From Streptomyces afghaniensis 772 (GTDB lineage: Bacteria; Actinomycetota; Actinomycetes; Streptomycetales; Streptomycetaceae), in NCBI GenBank assembly GCA_000415505.1, contig KE354236.1, positions 1 through 33,691 of the forward strand: DNA of 33,691 nt. Reading direction: 5' to 3'. A program made the translations under genes and the position numbers. How positions within the stretch are numbered: position 1 is the first letter of the stretch; each line of letters opens with the position of its first letter. The notes below the pieces were generated by a model. That model saw only the letters and a program-made list of their open reading frames with translations. It was not told where the DNA came from and did no database searches. This document shows, in pieces, positions 22,140 to 30,425 of the stretch.

Positions 22140-23620
22140 TTGGGCACCGCCTCGGCCTTGTCCTCCGGCACGGCGTCACCGGCGGCCGCGTCGCCACGGC
22201 CGTAGTGGTGGGTGGTGAACATGTACAGCACGCCGGTCCCGACCACCACGGCACCGCACAGCAGGACGATCCAGTTCTCGTACCACGGCTTCTCCGGGCT
22301 GCGGGCCCAGCAGATGTTGACGATGGCGAAGATGCCGTAGGCCAGCGCCCCGATGTTCACCGGCAGGCCCCAGCGGCCCAGGGTGAACTCGCCCGCCGGA
22401 CGCCACCCCTTGAGCCGGGCGCGCAGCGCGGCCAGCACCACCATCTGGAACGAGCCGTAGATGCCGAGGATCGCGAACGAGACGATGTTGGTGAGGGCGT
22501 CCTCGGAGAACAGTGAGGCGAAGGCGATGAGCAGCGGCACCGCCGCGGAGACGAACAGCGCGTAGCCGGGTACCGCGCGGGCGTGGGCGAACCGCCGCAG
22601 CAGCCGGTGTCCGGCGATCATCTCGTCCCGGGCGTAGGAGTAGATGAGCCGCCCGGCCGCGGCCTGGAGGCTGATCGTGCAGGACAGGAAGGAGATCAGC
22701 ACCACGGCCATCACCAGCCGCGCCCCGGTCTCGCCCATGGCGTCGTACAGCACGTCCACCACCGGGTCGGCCACCTCGCCCGAGATGACCGCGTTGAAGT
22801 CGGTGACCGACAGCAGCAGCGACATGCAGGTGAACGTGGCCGCGGCACCGCCGATGTAGATGGTGCGGCGCATCGCGCGGGGGATGACGCGGCCCGGGTG
22901 GGCGACCTCCTCGGCCGTGTCGCCGCACGCCTCGAAGCCGTAGTACTGGTAGAAGCCGATGATGGCGGCTGCCAGGAAGGCCGGCAGGTAGGAACCGTCT
23001 CCTTCGGTCCCGTAGGTGTCGAAGATGACGCCGATGCCGTGGTGGCGGTGGGTGGCCAGCAGGTAGATGCCGACGACGAGCGCGCCGATGAGCTCGCCGC
23101 CGAAACCGATGATGGCCGCCAGCGAGAGTGCCTTGGTGCCCATGTAGTTGATGAGGATGGCGACGACGATGAGCACGGCCGTGCACAGCACGGTGGTGTG
23201 CACAGTGGCGTCGAAGCCGAAGAGGATGGCGATGTAGGGGCCGGCGCCGTACGCGACGGAGGTGATGGTCACCAGCAGCGCCCACATGTAGACCCAGCCG
23301 GTCATCCACGCCCAGCGCTTGCCCCACAGCCGCCGGGCCCAGGGGTAGACGCCGCCCGCGATGGGGTACTGGGCGACGATCTCGCCGAAGATCAGCGCGA
23401 CGAGGAACTGGCCGCAGCCGGCCAGCACGAACGCCCAGATCATCGGCGGTCCGCCGTCGACGATCGCGATGCCGAAGAGGGTGTAGGTGCTCACCACCGG
23501 GGAGAGGTAGGTGAAGCCGAGGGCGAAGTTGGCCCAGGGGCCCATGTCCTTGCGGAACTCCGAGCCGGGCTCTCCCCCGGGCGTGCCGGCCGCTGGTGCG
23601 GGGGGCGTCGGGCTGGTCAT
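22133..23620 (-). CDS. APC-superfamily amino acid / choline-type permease
   Basis: 495 residues from ATG at 23618-23620, overlapping the GMC oxidoreductase stop as ATGA, with AGGAGG seven bases upstream. About 12 membrane helices begin after a polar N-terminus; the APC start motif FALGFTYLSPVVSTYTLFGIAI and the second-helix GEIVAQYPIAGGVYPWARRLWG are typical. It is the third gene in an operon with an aldehyde dehydrogenase and a GMC oxidoreductase, so it probably imports their substrate (choline or a related amine). BCCT or ABC choline transporters are more usual in such operons; specificity is inference. Confidence 0.9.
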   Translation of the reverse strand: MTSPTPPAPAAGTPGGEPGSEFRKDMGPWANFALGFTYLSPVVSTYTLFGIAIVDGGPPMIWAFVLAGCGQFLVALIFGEIVAQYPIAGGVYPWARRLWGKRWAWMTGWVYMWALLVTITSVAYGAGPYIAILFGFDATVHTTVLCTAVLIVVAILINYMGTKALSLAAIIGFGGELIGALVVGIYLLATHRHHGIGVIFDTYGTEGDGSYLPAFLAAAIIGFYQYYGFEACGDTAEEVAHPGRVIPRAMRRTIYIGGAAATFTCMSLLLSVTDFNAVISGEVADPVVDVLYDAMGETGARLVMAVVLISFLSCTISLQAAAGRLIYSYARDEMIAGHRLLRRFAHARAVPGYALFVSAAVPLLIAFASLFSEDALTNIVSFAILGIYGSFQMVVLAALRARLKGWRPAGEFTLGRWGLPVNIGALAYGIFAIVNICWARSPEKPWYENWIVLLCGAVVVGTGVLYMFTTHHYGRGDAAAGDAVPEDKAEAVPKR

Positions 23621-25188
23621 TTCCGGGCCTCCTGTTCGGTGGGGCCGGGCCGGTCGAGGATCAGGTCGGCGGCGCGTTCGGCGGCGAGCAGGACGGTCAC
23701 CATCGGGTTGATGGTGGGCATCGTCGGGAACACCGACGCGTCGACGATCCGCACGCCCTCGACGCCGAGCAGTCTCAACTCCGGGTCGCAGACGGCCATC
23801 CGGTCGTCCGGGGCGCCCATGCGGCAGGTGCCCGCCGGGTGGTAGACGGTGTGCGCCGCGCGACGGCCGTACTCCGACAGGGCGGCGTCGGAGACGACGT
23901 CCGGACCGGGCGCGACCTCGCGCATGAGCCAGTCGCGCAGCGGGTCGGTGGCGGCGACCTCGCGGGCGACCTTCAGCCCGTCCACGATGGTGCGCTCGTC
24001 GTGCCCCTCGGGGTCGGTGAAGTACCGGAAGTCCAGGGCGGGATGCTCGGCGGGGTTCTTGCTGCGCAGCCACATGCGGCCGGTGGAGCGGGCGCGCGGC
24101 ACATTGGGCGTCATGCACACCCCGTAGGGCGGTACGGGGTAGCCCAGGCGCTCGGTGTTGACGGTGAACGGCACCTGGTAGAAGTGGAACATCAGGTCGG
24201 GGCGCGGCTGGCCCTGGTCGCGGCGCAGGAACAGGCCGGCGTCGGAGTCCATCGCGGAGTTGGGCGGCAGCGGCCCCTCCGTCTCCCAGACGATCACGGA
24301 CTCGGGGTGGTCCAGCAGGTTCTCGCCCACGCCGGGCAGGTCGGCCCGTACGTCGATGCCCAGGGCGCGCAGGTCGTCGGCCGGGCCGAGTCCGGAGAGC
24401 ATCAGCAGGCGCGGGGTGTCGATGGCGCCCGCGCACAGCAGGAGTTCGCGTTCGGCCCGCACGGTGGCGGGTTCGCCGTCGGCGCCCCGGACGGCGACGC
24501 GGGTCAGCCGGCCCGACTCGTCGGGGAGCAGCCGGTGCGCCCAGGTCTCCAGCAGGAGCGTGAGGTTGGGCCGGTCCAGGACGGGGTGGAGGTAGGCGAC
24601 GGACGCGGAGGAGCGCAGGTTGCCCTCCGGCTGGTAGGCCAGGGAGAAGAAGCCGGTGCCGTCGGCGAAGGGCTCGGCGTTGAAGTCGTCGACGACGGGG
24701 ACGCCGAGGGCGCGGGAGGCGGCGGTGACGAAGTCCTGGGCGATGGGATTGCGGTCGGCCTCGGCCACCGGGACGATCCGGGTGAGCAGCCGGTCGCGGT
24801 AGGGGAGGATCGTCGCCGGGTCCCAGCCGGAGCAGCCCCGGCTCACCCAGTCGTCGAGGTCCTGCGGCAGCGGCAGGAAGCTGATCAGGGTGTTGTGCGA
24901 GGAGCAGCCGCCGAGGACGCGGGCCCGTGAGTGCAGGATGTGGGAGTTGCCGCGCGGCTGCTCGACGGTGGTGTAGCCGTAGTCGAACTCCGAGCCCAGC
25001 AGGTTGATCCAGTTGCGCAGGCGCAGGATGCGCTCGTCTCCGATGTCGCTGGGGCCGCCCTCGACGACGCAGACGCGGCAGTCGGGGTCCTCGGTCAGGC
25101 GGGCGGCGAGCACGCAGCCGGCGGTGCCGCCGCCGACGATGACGTAGTCGTAGGCGGACTCGGCGCCGTGCGGGGTGGTCGGGGCCAT
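23617..25188 (-). CDS. GMC-family oxidoreductase, probable choline dehydrogenase
   Basis: 523 residues from ATG at 25186-25188. FAD-binding GGGTAGC is at 19-25 in YVIVGGGTAGCVLAARL; GMC signature 1 is SRARVLGGCSSHN, signature 2 GAIDTPRLLMLSGLGP, and the active-site His lies in VYHPAGTCRMG with the C-terminal PTINPMVTV partner region. GMC enzymes oxidise alcohols; beside a betaine-aldehyde-type dehydrogenase the best guess is choline to betaine aldehyde. The E. coli BetA equivalent is somewhat longer. It starts 24 bases after the aldehyde dehydrogenase stop and overlaps the permease gene. Confidence 0.92.
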   Translation of the reverse strand: MAPTTPHGAESAYDYVIVGGGTAGCVLAARLTEDPDCRVCVVEGGPSDIGDERILRLRNWINLLGSEFDYGYTTVEQPRGNSHILHSRARVLGGCSSHNTLISFLPLPQDLDDWVSRGCSGWDPATILPYRDRLLTRIVPVAEADRNPIAQDFVTAASRALGVPVVDDFNAEPFADGTGFFSLAYQPEGNLRSSASVAYLHPVLDRPNLTLLLETWAHRLLPDESGRLTRVAVRGADGEPATVRAERELLLCAGAIDTPRLLMLSGLGPADDLRALGIDVRADLPGVGENLLDHPESVIVWETEGPLPPNSAMDSDAGLFLRRDQGQPRPDLMFHFYQVPFTVNTERLGYPVPPYGVCMTPNVPRARSTGRMWLRSKNPAEHPALDFRYFTDPEGHDERTIVDGLKVAREVAATDPLRDWLMREVAPGPDVVSDAALSEYGRRAAHTVYHPAGTCRMGAPDDRMAVCDPELRLLGVEGVRIVDASVFPTMPTINPMVTVLLAAERAADLILDRPGPTEQEARK

Positions 25189-25212
25189 GCGGTGCCCTGC
25201 TTTCTGTGTCGT

Positions 25213-26679
25213 TCAGCCCTTGAACCAGCCGGAGGGGGCGGGGGCGAGGTTCTGGTAGATGTGCTTGGCCTCCTGGTACTCGCGCAGCCCGGTGGGGCCG
25301 AGTTCGCGTCCGACGCCGGAGCGGCCGAAGCCGCCCCACTCGGCCTGCGGCACGTAGGGGTGGAAGTCGTTGATCCAGACGGTGCCGTGCCGCAGCCGCT
25401 GCGCGACGCGTTGAGCGCGGCTCGCGTCGGAGGTCCACACCCCGCCGGCCAGGCCGTAGCGCGTGTCGTTGGCCAGTTCGACCGCCTCGTCCTCGGTGCC
25501 GAAGCGCTCGACGGTGACCACCGGGCCGAAGACCTCCTCCTGGACGATGCGCATCGACCGGTCGCAGTCGGCGAAGATCGTCGGCAGCAGGAAGAAGCCG
25601 CGGCTCAGGGCGGGGTCGTCGGGGCGGGTGCCGCCGGTGACGAGCCGGGCGCCCTCCTCCTGGGCGACGGCGATGTAGCGCTCGACCTTCTCCCGGTGCT
25701 CGGCGGAGCTGAGCGGGCCGCTCTCGGTGCCCTCCTCCAGGCCGTTGCCGAGCCGGATGGCCTGCGCGCGGCGGGCGAGGGTCTCGACGAACCGGTCGTG
25801 CAGCGAGTCCTGGACCAGCAGGCGCGAACCGGCCGAGCAGACCTGCCCGGAGTGCAGGAAGGCGGCGTCCAGCGCGTAGTCCACGGCGGCGTCGAAGTCG
25901 GCGTCCGCGAACACGATGTTGGGGTTCTTGCCGCCGAGTTCGAGGGCGATGTTGCGCGGTCCCTCGGCGGCGCTGGCCATGATGGACCGCCCGGTGGTCA
26001 GACCGCCGGTGAAGGACACCAGGTCGACCTCGGAATGGCCGGTCAGGGCCGCGCCGACGGTCGCCCCGGAGCCCAGCACCAGGTTGGCGACGCCGGGCGG
26101 TGCGCCGGCCTCCTCGATGAGCCGGATCATGGCGATCGTGGTGAGCGGTGTGGTCTCGCTGGGCTTGAGGACGAAGGTGTTGCCGGCGGCCAGCGCCGGG
26201 GCGACCTTCCAGGAGGCCTGGAGCAGCGGGTAGTTCCAGGGGGCGATGAGCGCGCAGACCCCGACCGGCTGGTAGACGACGCGGCTGAGGACGTCCGGGC
26301 CGACGTCGACGACCCGGCCGCCGTCCTTGCCCGCGAGTTCGGCGAAGTAGCGGAAGGCGTTCGCCACGTCCTCGACGTCGATGCGGGCCTCGGCCAGCGT
26401 CTTGCCGGTGTCGAGGGTCTCGGTGCGGGCGATGTCCTCCTGGTCGCGCAGCAGCAGGTCACGGACGCGCAGCAGGACGTCCGCGCGGTGGCGGGAGGTG
26501 GCGTTCGCCCAGTCCCCCTGGTCGAAGGCGCGCCGGGCGGCGCGTACGGCGCGGTCCACGTCGGCGGCGTCGGCCTCGTCGACGGTGGTGACGACGGAGG
26601 CGTCGTAGGGGTTGACCACCTCCCGCCGGCCACCGGCCGCCGCCTGTGTCCACTCGCCGTCGATGTACAGCTCGCCCAC
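25213..26679 (-). CDS. Betaine-aldehyde-type dehydrogenase (NAD-dependent ALDH)
   Basis: 488 residues from GTG at 26677-26679, with AAGGAGG seven bases upstream. ALDH-fold residues are all present: Asn149 (APWNYP), Lys172 (LKPSE), Glu247 (LELGGKNP) and catalytic Cys281 (SGQVCSAG), and the C-terminal GGFGRSGVGRELG. It oxidises an aldehyde to an acid with NAD(P); next to GMC oxidoreductase and permease genes, betaine aldehyde to glycine betaine is the natural reading. First gene of the operon, which would make an osmoprotectant from imported choline. No BetI gene is adjacent. Confidence 0.94.
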   Translation of the reverse strand: MGELYIDGEWTQAAAGGRREVVNPYDASVVTTVDEADAADVDRAVRAARRAFDQGDWANATSRHRADVLLRVRDLLLRDQEDIARTETLDTGKTLAEARIDVEDVANAFRYFAELAGKDGGRVVDVGPDVLSRVVYQPVGVCALIAPWNYPLLQASWKVAPALAAGNTFVLKPSETTPLTTIAMIRLIEEAGAPPGVANLVLGSGATVGAALTGHSEVDLVSFTGGLTTGRSIMASAAEGPRNIALELGGKNPNIVFADADFDAAVDYALDAAFLHSGQVCSAGSRLLVQDSLHDRFVETLARRAQAIRLGNGLEEGTESGPLSSAEHREKVERYIAVAQEEGARLVTGGTRPDDPALSRGFFLLPTIFADCDRSMRIVQEEVFGPVVTVERFGTEDEAVELANDTRYGLAGGVWTSDASRAQRVAQRLRHGTVWINDFHPYVPQAEWGGFGRSGVGRELGPTGLREYQEAKHIYQNLAPAPSGWFKG

Positions 26680-27063
26680 CGCGGGGCCTCCTTCGCATCC
26701 GGCCGGTGCCGATCGGCTCGACGGTCAGCAACATGGCCCATCGGGCGGGCGGCGGCCACGGGCCACACCGCCGCGACGGCGTCCCGGTGGCCCAGAGGAC
26801 CCGGGTGGGCTAGTCGCCCCGCCGCACCCGTCCGCTCGCGAGTGTGCCCGGGCTAACACCCGGGTCCCGGCCGCCTGGAGCCATGGAATGTTTTGCGCCT
26901 CTTTGCCCCGGCGAGTCCCCCGTCGCCCCTCCCCCAATCGCCCCTTCCTGCCCCCGTTACAACGATTCGCCCCTGTACGGCAGTTGACGTAGACCCCGCA
27001 GTAACATGTCAACTCCGCACCTGAAGCCCATTAGCGTGCGGTGCCGTACCAGGAGGCACCACC
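26680..27063. other. 384-base divergent control region between the choline operon and DUF4142 gene
   Basis: No gene is supported here. It holds the Shine-Dalgarno sites of both flanking genes (AAGGAGG for the dehydrogenase, AGGAGG for the DUF4142 gene), the CCCGGG-centred repeats at 26797-26867, and a 7-bp inverted repeat AGTTGAC/GTCAACT at 26982-26988 and 27008-27014. A -10-like TAACAT (27002-27007) lies only 12 bases from a TTGACG, too close for a standard promoter. Confidence 0.6.
26797..26867. repeat. 11-bp inverted repeat and three CCCGGG-centred sites
   Basis: GGACCCGGGTG at 26797-26807 and CACCCGGGTCC at 26857-26867 are exact complements with 49 bases between; a third GCCCGGGC lies at 26846-26853. 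They are upstream of the choline operon and could be operators of its regulator. Confidence 0.45.
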
Positions 27064-27810
27064 ATGCGACCGCGACCCCCCGTCAAGGGCCGAGGCATCG
27101 TCAGCGGCACGGGGCTCATCGTCACGTGTCTGACGGCGACGCTCGCCGCGCTGGTCTGCTCCCTCTGGTCGTACACCGACCGGCCGGGGACGGGACCTGA
27201 CGTGCTGAGCGCCCAGACGCTGCGCACGAGCTACGGCCCGTTGTCCGCGCTCGACCAGGACTTCCTCGTCAAGGTCCGGCTGGCCGGGCTGTGGGAGCTG
27301 CCCGCGGGGCGGCAGGCGCAGACGAAGGGGACCACTCCGGCCGTCCGGACGGCGGGCCGGCATCTCGTCGAGGGGCACAGGTTCCTCGACGAACGGGTCC
27401 GCGGTGTCGCCGCGCGACTGAACCTCGTCCTTCCGGACGCGCCCAGCGACCAGCAGAAGCAGTGGCTCGAAACCCTGGACACGGCACAGGGTGCCGAGTA
27501 CGACCGCCAGTTCGCCAACATCCTGCGGCTGGCGCACGGCAGGGTCTTCTCGGTCGTCGCCCAGGTCCGTGCGAGCACCCGCAACTCGCTGGTGCGCGAC
27601 CTCGCCGACGACGCCAACACGACCGTCCTCGACCACATCAAGGTCCTGGAGGCCACCGGCTACGTCGACTTCGACGCCGTGGCCCGCGACATGGCCACCG
27701 GGAGCACTCCCCCGACGGGCGCCCCCGCTCCGGCCGCACCCCCGGCGCCGGCCCCCGACCCGGCCACCACGCTTCCGCCGCCCACCTTCCGCCCGCCGCC
27801 GGAACAGTGA
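27064..27810 (+). CDS. Exported or membrane-anchored DUF4142 (ferritin-like helical) protein
   Basis: 248 residues from ATG at 27064, with AGGAGG upstream. A signal or anchor helix (GLIVTCLTATLAALVCSLW) spans about 17-36. The DUF4142 four-helix domain begins with LSALDQDFLVKVRLAGLWELPAGRQAQTKG and continues through AGRHLVEGHRFLDERVRG and YDRQFANILRLAHGRVFSVVAQVRA to about 200. A Pro/Ala-rich tail of about 45 residues ends the protein. The family resembles ferritins in fold but its role is unknown. Probably co-transcribed with the TIGR04222-like gene downstream. Confidence 0.88.
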   Translation: MRPRPPVKGRGIVSGTGLIVTCLTATLAALVCSLWSYTDRPGTGPDVLSAQTLRTSYGPLSALDQDFLVKVRLAGLWELPAGRQAQTKGTTPAVRTAGRHLVEGHRFLDERVRGVAARLNLVLPDAPSDQQKQWLETLDTAQGAEYDRQFANILRLAHGRVFSVVAQVRASTRNSLVRDLADDANTTVLDHIKVLEATGYVDFDAVARDMATGSTPPTGAPAPAAPPAPAPDPATTLPPPTFRPPPEQ

Positions 27811-27818
27811 AACGGAAC

Positions 27819-27895
27819 GTCACATACCGACAACACTCGGTCCGGATTGTGAACAAGGCATGGTGTTTCCGGGACCGTGTCACATACAAACAACA
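27819..27895 (+). repeat. Two 17-bp direct repeats 60 bases apart before the TIGR04222-like gene
   Basis: GTCACATACCGACAACA (27819-27835) and GTCACATACAAACAACA (27879-27895) agree at 15 of 17 positions. Between them an imperfect inverted repeat (CGGTCCGGA with TCCGGGACCG) could form a hairpin. The second copy ends just before the ATG at 27897, in the place of a Shine-Dalgarno. Confidence 0.6.
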
Positions 27896-27896
27896 T

Positions 27897-28655
27897 ATGC
27901 TCTGGGTTCTTTTCCTACTGGCGGCCTGGGCCGCGGCAGGCACGGCGTGCACGCGCCTGTGCCTGGCCGCCGTACGCGCCGCGGCCGGCGACACGGACAC
28001 CGGCCGGAACCATGAACTCACGCTGTACGAGGCCGCGTTCCTCTCCGGCGGGCCCCGGCGGGTCGCCGACGTGACCCTCGTCGCCATGGCACGGCAGCGC
28101 CGACTGCTGCTCGCCCACACCGGCTGGGCGACGGTCGTCGATCCGCGCGGGCGGGACGAGATGGAAAGGTCGGTCATAGGCGCCATCGGCCCCGAGGGGC
28201 AGTCCCGGATCGCGCCGGTGCGGGCAACCGCCGCCACGGCGGACGCGGTACGCGGTATCGCCGACCGGCTGGTGCGCGCGGGACTCGCGGTGCCCGACAG
28301 TGCCCGCACGACGGTCGCGGCGGCCGTCCGGCAGGTCCGCTCGGCGGCCGTCGCCGTGCTCGGTCTCGGCGTCGCCGCGCTGCTGACGCCCGCTCCACCG
28401 GACATGCCGCGGCATCTGGTCGCCCTGTGGTTCGCGCTGCCGCTCGCCCTGACCCTGAGCTCTCTGGCCGTCGCCCGCATCGAGGTCCACCCGTACTCGC
28501 GCTGGGCCTCCCCGGCCGGCCAGCGGCTGCTCGGCGCACTCACCCGGAACGCGGACGGCACCGCGGACGACCGCACGTACCTCACGTCCGTGGCCGTACG
28601 CGGTGTCAGCGCGATCGGCGAACCGGACCTGCGCGCCGCCTTCACGCACCGCTAG
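27897..28655 (+). CDS. TIGR04222-like membrane protein without a Cys-rich tail
   Basis: 252 residues from ATG at 27897 (MLWVLFLLAAW). One N-terminal membrane helix, then LTLYEAAFLSGGPRRVADVTLVAMARQRRLLL, the recognisable TIGR04222 signature, a soluble part, and two more hydrophobic segments near 145-185 (AVAVLGLGVAALL, LVALWFALPLALTLSSLAV). Many relatives end in Gly/Cys/His low-complexity tails, absent here. No Shine-Dalgarno precedes the ATG. An in-frame GTG at 27807 overlaps the DUF4142 stop as GTGA and would add 30 residues, which contain VTYRQH and VTYKQH; I prefer the ATG because the helix starts there. I recall family members near DUF692 genes; here the MNIO gene is about 6 kb away. Confidence 0.78.
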   Translation: MLWVLFLLAAWAAAGTACTRLCLAAVRAAAGDTDTGRNHELTLYEAAFLSGGPRRVADVTLVAMARQRRLLLAHTGWATVVDPRGRDEMERSVIGAIGPEGQSRIAPVRATAATADAVRGIADRLVRAGLAVPDSARTTVAAAVRQVRSAAVAVLGLGVAALLTPAPPDMPRHLVALWFALPLALTLSSLAVARIEVHPYSRWASPAGQRLLGALTRNADGTADDRTYLTSVAVRGVSAIGEPDLRAAFTHR

Positions 28656-28796
28656 GCGGACACCGCCTGGGCACACGGCTGACAGACCGGGGGCGCGCAG
28701 GGGCATTGGCGCCGACACCGGCAGACGGTGCTTGCCTTTCCCAACCGCCGCACCAAACATCCCTTTTGTCGCCACCATGCACCGAAGGGATACGCG

Positions 28797-30425
28797 ATGA
28801 GAGCCGCCCTCCTCTACTCGGCAGCAGGATCCTTGCTGCTGAGCGCCCTCACCGCCGCCCCGGACGCCGACGGCCCGACAGCGGCGGCCGAGCTGCGCGG
28901 CACCGCGGTGGCCGCCGCGCGGGCGAAGGCGGCAGGCATCGACTTCGGCCCGTGTCCCGACGCGCAGGACCTCCCGGGCAGCATGCAGTGCGGCACGGTC
29001 GCCGTCCCGCTGGACTACGCCGAGCCCGACGGCCGGCAGATCGAGCTGGCCGTCGCCCGCGCCCGGGCCACGCACAAGGACCCGCACAACAGCAAGCGCA
29101 AGGTCCGCCGCCAGGGCGCCCTGGTCTACAACCCGGGCGGCCCGGGCGCCTCCGGCCTGTACTTCCCCCTCACCGGTCTGCTCCCCGAGTGGAAGCGGAT
29201 CGCGGCCGCGTACGACCTCGTCGGCTACGCCCCGCGCGGGGTCGGCCGTTCAGCGCCCCTGTCCTGCCAGGACCCCAAGCGGTTCTTCAAGGGACCCACC
29301 CAGGCGCCGACGCACCCCTCGGAGTCGTACAAGAAGGAGCGCATCGCGCAGGCGAAGGCGTACGCGCGCGGCTGCGCCGAGCGGGCCGGCGGCGCGCTGC
29401 GGCACTACCACTCGCTGAACAACGCCCGCGACCTCGACGTCCTGCGCGCCGCGCTCGGCGAGGAACGGCTGACTTTCATGGGCTCGTCGTACGGCACGTA
29501 CTTCGGAGCCCTGTACGCGACGCTGTTCCCCGCCCACGTACGGCGGATGGTGTTCGACTCGGCGGTCGATCCCGATCCGGCGGAGATCTGGTACCGCAAC
29601 AACCTCGACCAGTCGGCGGCGTTCGAGGGCCGCTGGCGGGACTTCCGGAGGTGGATCGCCCGGCACCACGACGTGTACGGGCTGGGCAGGACCGCGCGGG
29701 AGGTGCGGCGCAGCTACGAGCGGGCGAGGTCGCGGCTGGCCGTCGAGCCGGCCGGCGGGAAGGTCGGGCCCGGGCAGTTGCAGGAGGCGTTCCTCCAGGC
29801 CGGGTACTACGACGACCAGTGGCCGCACCGGGCGCACGCGCTGTCGGCGTACCTCAAGGGCGATCCCGGGCCGCTGGTCGAGCAGGCGGAACAGCGCCCG
29901 GAGGCCGCCGCCGAGGCGGAGAACACCCGCGCGGTCTATGTGGCGGTCGAGTGCAACGACGCCCCCTGGCCGACGGACTGGAAGGTGTGGGACCGGGACA
30001 ACACCCGGCTCGCTCGGCTGGCGCCCTTCGAGACCTGGGACAACGTGTGGATGAACCTGCCCTGCGCCTACTGGGAGGGACCGCGGCAGCGGCCGCTCGA
30101 CGTCGGCGCCGGGCCGGGGGTACTGCCGCCGACGCTGATCCTGGCCGCCGAGCGGGACGCCGCCACGCCGTACGACGGCGCCCTCGAACTCCACCGCCGC
30201 CTCGCCGGCTCGGCCCTGGTGACGGAGCGGGACGCCGGCGCGCACGGCCTGGCGGGCGGGCCGAACGCCTGCGTCAACGGTCATGTGGAGTCGTATCTGC
30301 TGGAGGGCCGGCTGCCGGGACGGCGCACGGACTGCGCCGCGCACCCGGAGCCGAAGCCCAAGCCGCGGCCGAAGTCGCAGCCAGCGGCCCCGGCACAGCC
30401 CGGGGCCGACCGACCGCGCGGCTGA
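28797..30425 (+). CDS. Secreted alpha/beta-hydrolase, TAP-like (tripeptidyl aminopeptidase family)
   Basis: 542 residues from ATG at 28797, with AAGGGA five bases upstream. A signal peptide (LLYSAAGSLLLSALTAAPDA) directs export. The catalytic Ser231 is in MGSSYGTYFG; the acid is in AAERDAATP and the His in DAGAHGLAGG. The oxyanion loop YNPGGPGASG is at 111-120. Family members remove N-terminal tripeptides or act as related peptidases. The C-terminal 35 residues are Pro/Lys-rich. Its stop abuts the hemQ stop directly, with no bases between. Confidence 0.93.
   Translation: MRAALLYSAAGSLLLSALTAAPDADGPTAAAELRGTAVAAARAKAAGIDFGPCPDAQDLPGSMQCGTVAVPLDYAEPDGRQIELAVARARATHKDPHNSKRKVRRQGALVYNPGGPGASGLYFPLTGLLPEWKRIAAAYDLVGYAPRGVGRSAPLSCQDPKRFFKGPTQAPTHPSESYKKERIAQAKAYARGCAERAGGALRHYHSLNNARDLDVLRAALGEERLTFMGSSYGTYFGALYATLFPAHVRRMVFDSAVDPDPAEIWYRNNLDQSAAFEGRWRDFRRWIARHHDVYGLGRTAREVRRSYERARSRLAVEPAGGKVGPGQLQEAFLQAGYYDDQWPHRAHALSAYLKGDPGPLVEQAEQRPEAAAEAENTRAVYVAVECNDAPWPTDWKVWDRDNTRLARLAPFETWDNVWMNLPCAYWEGPRQRPLDVGAGPGVLPPTLILAAERDAATPYDGALELHRRLAGSALVTERDAGAHGLAGGPNACVNGHVESYLLEGRLPGRRTDCAAHPEPKPKPRPKSQPAAPAQPGADRPRG

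Noticed and set aside
23621..25438. Upstream extension of the permease frame to 1101 residues
   Set aside because: It overlaps the GMC oxidoreductase in another frame; the permease has AGGAGG and an ATGA overlap at 23620.
26982..27014. TTGACG and TAACAT as a standard promoter for the DUF4142 gene
   Set aside because: Spacing is only 12 bases; the AGTTGAC/GTCAACT inverted repeat around it is noted instead.
29224..29254. Ala in YAPRGVGRS of the TAP-like peptidase, where many relatives have DPRG
   Set aside because: I recall the APRG form as common in Streptomyces members, so it is not a lost catalytic residue; the triad is complete.
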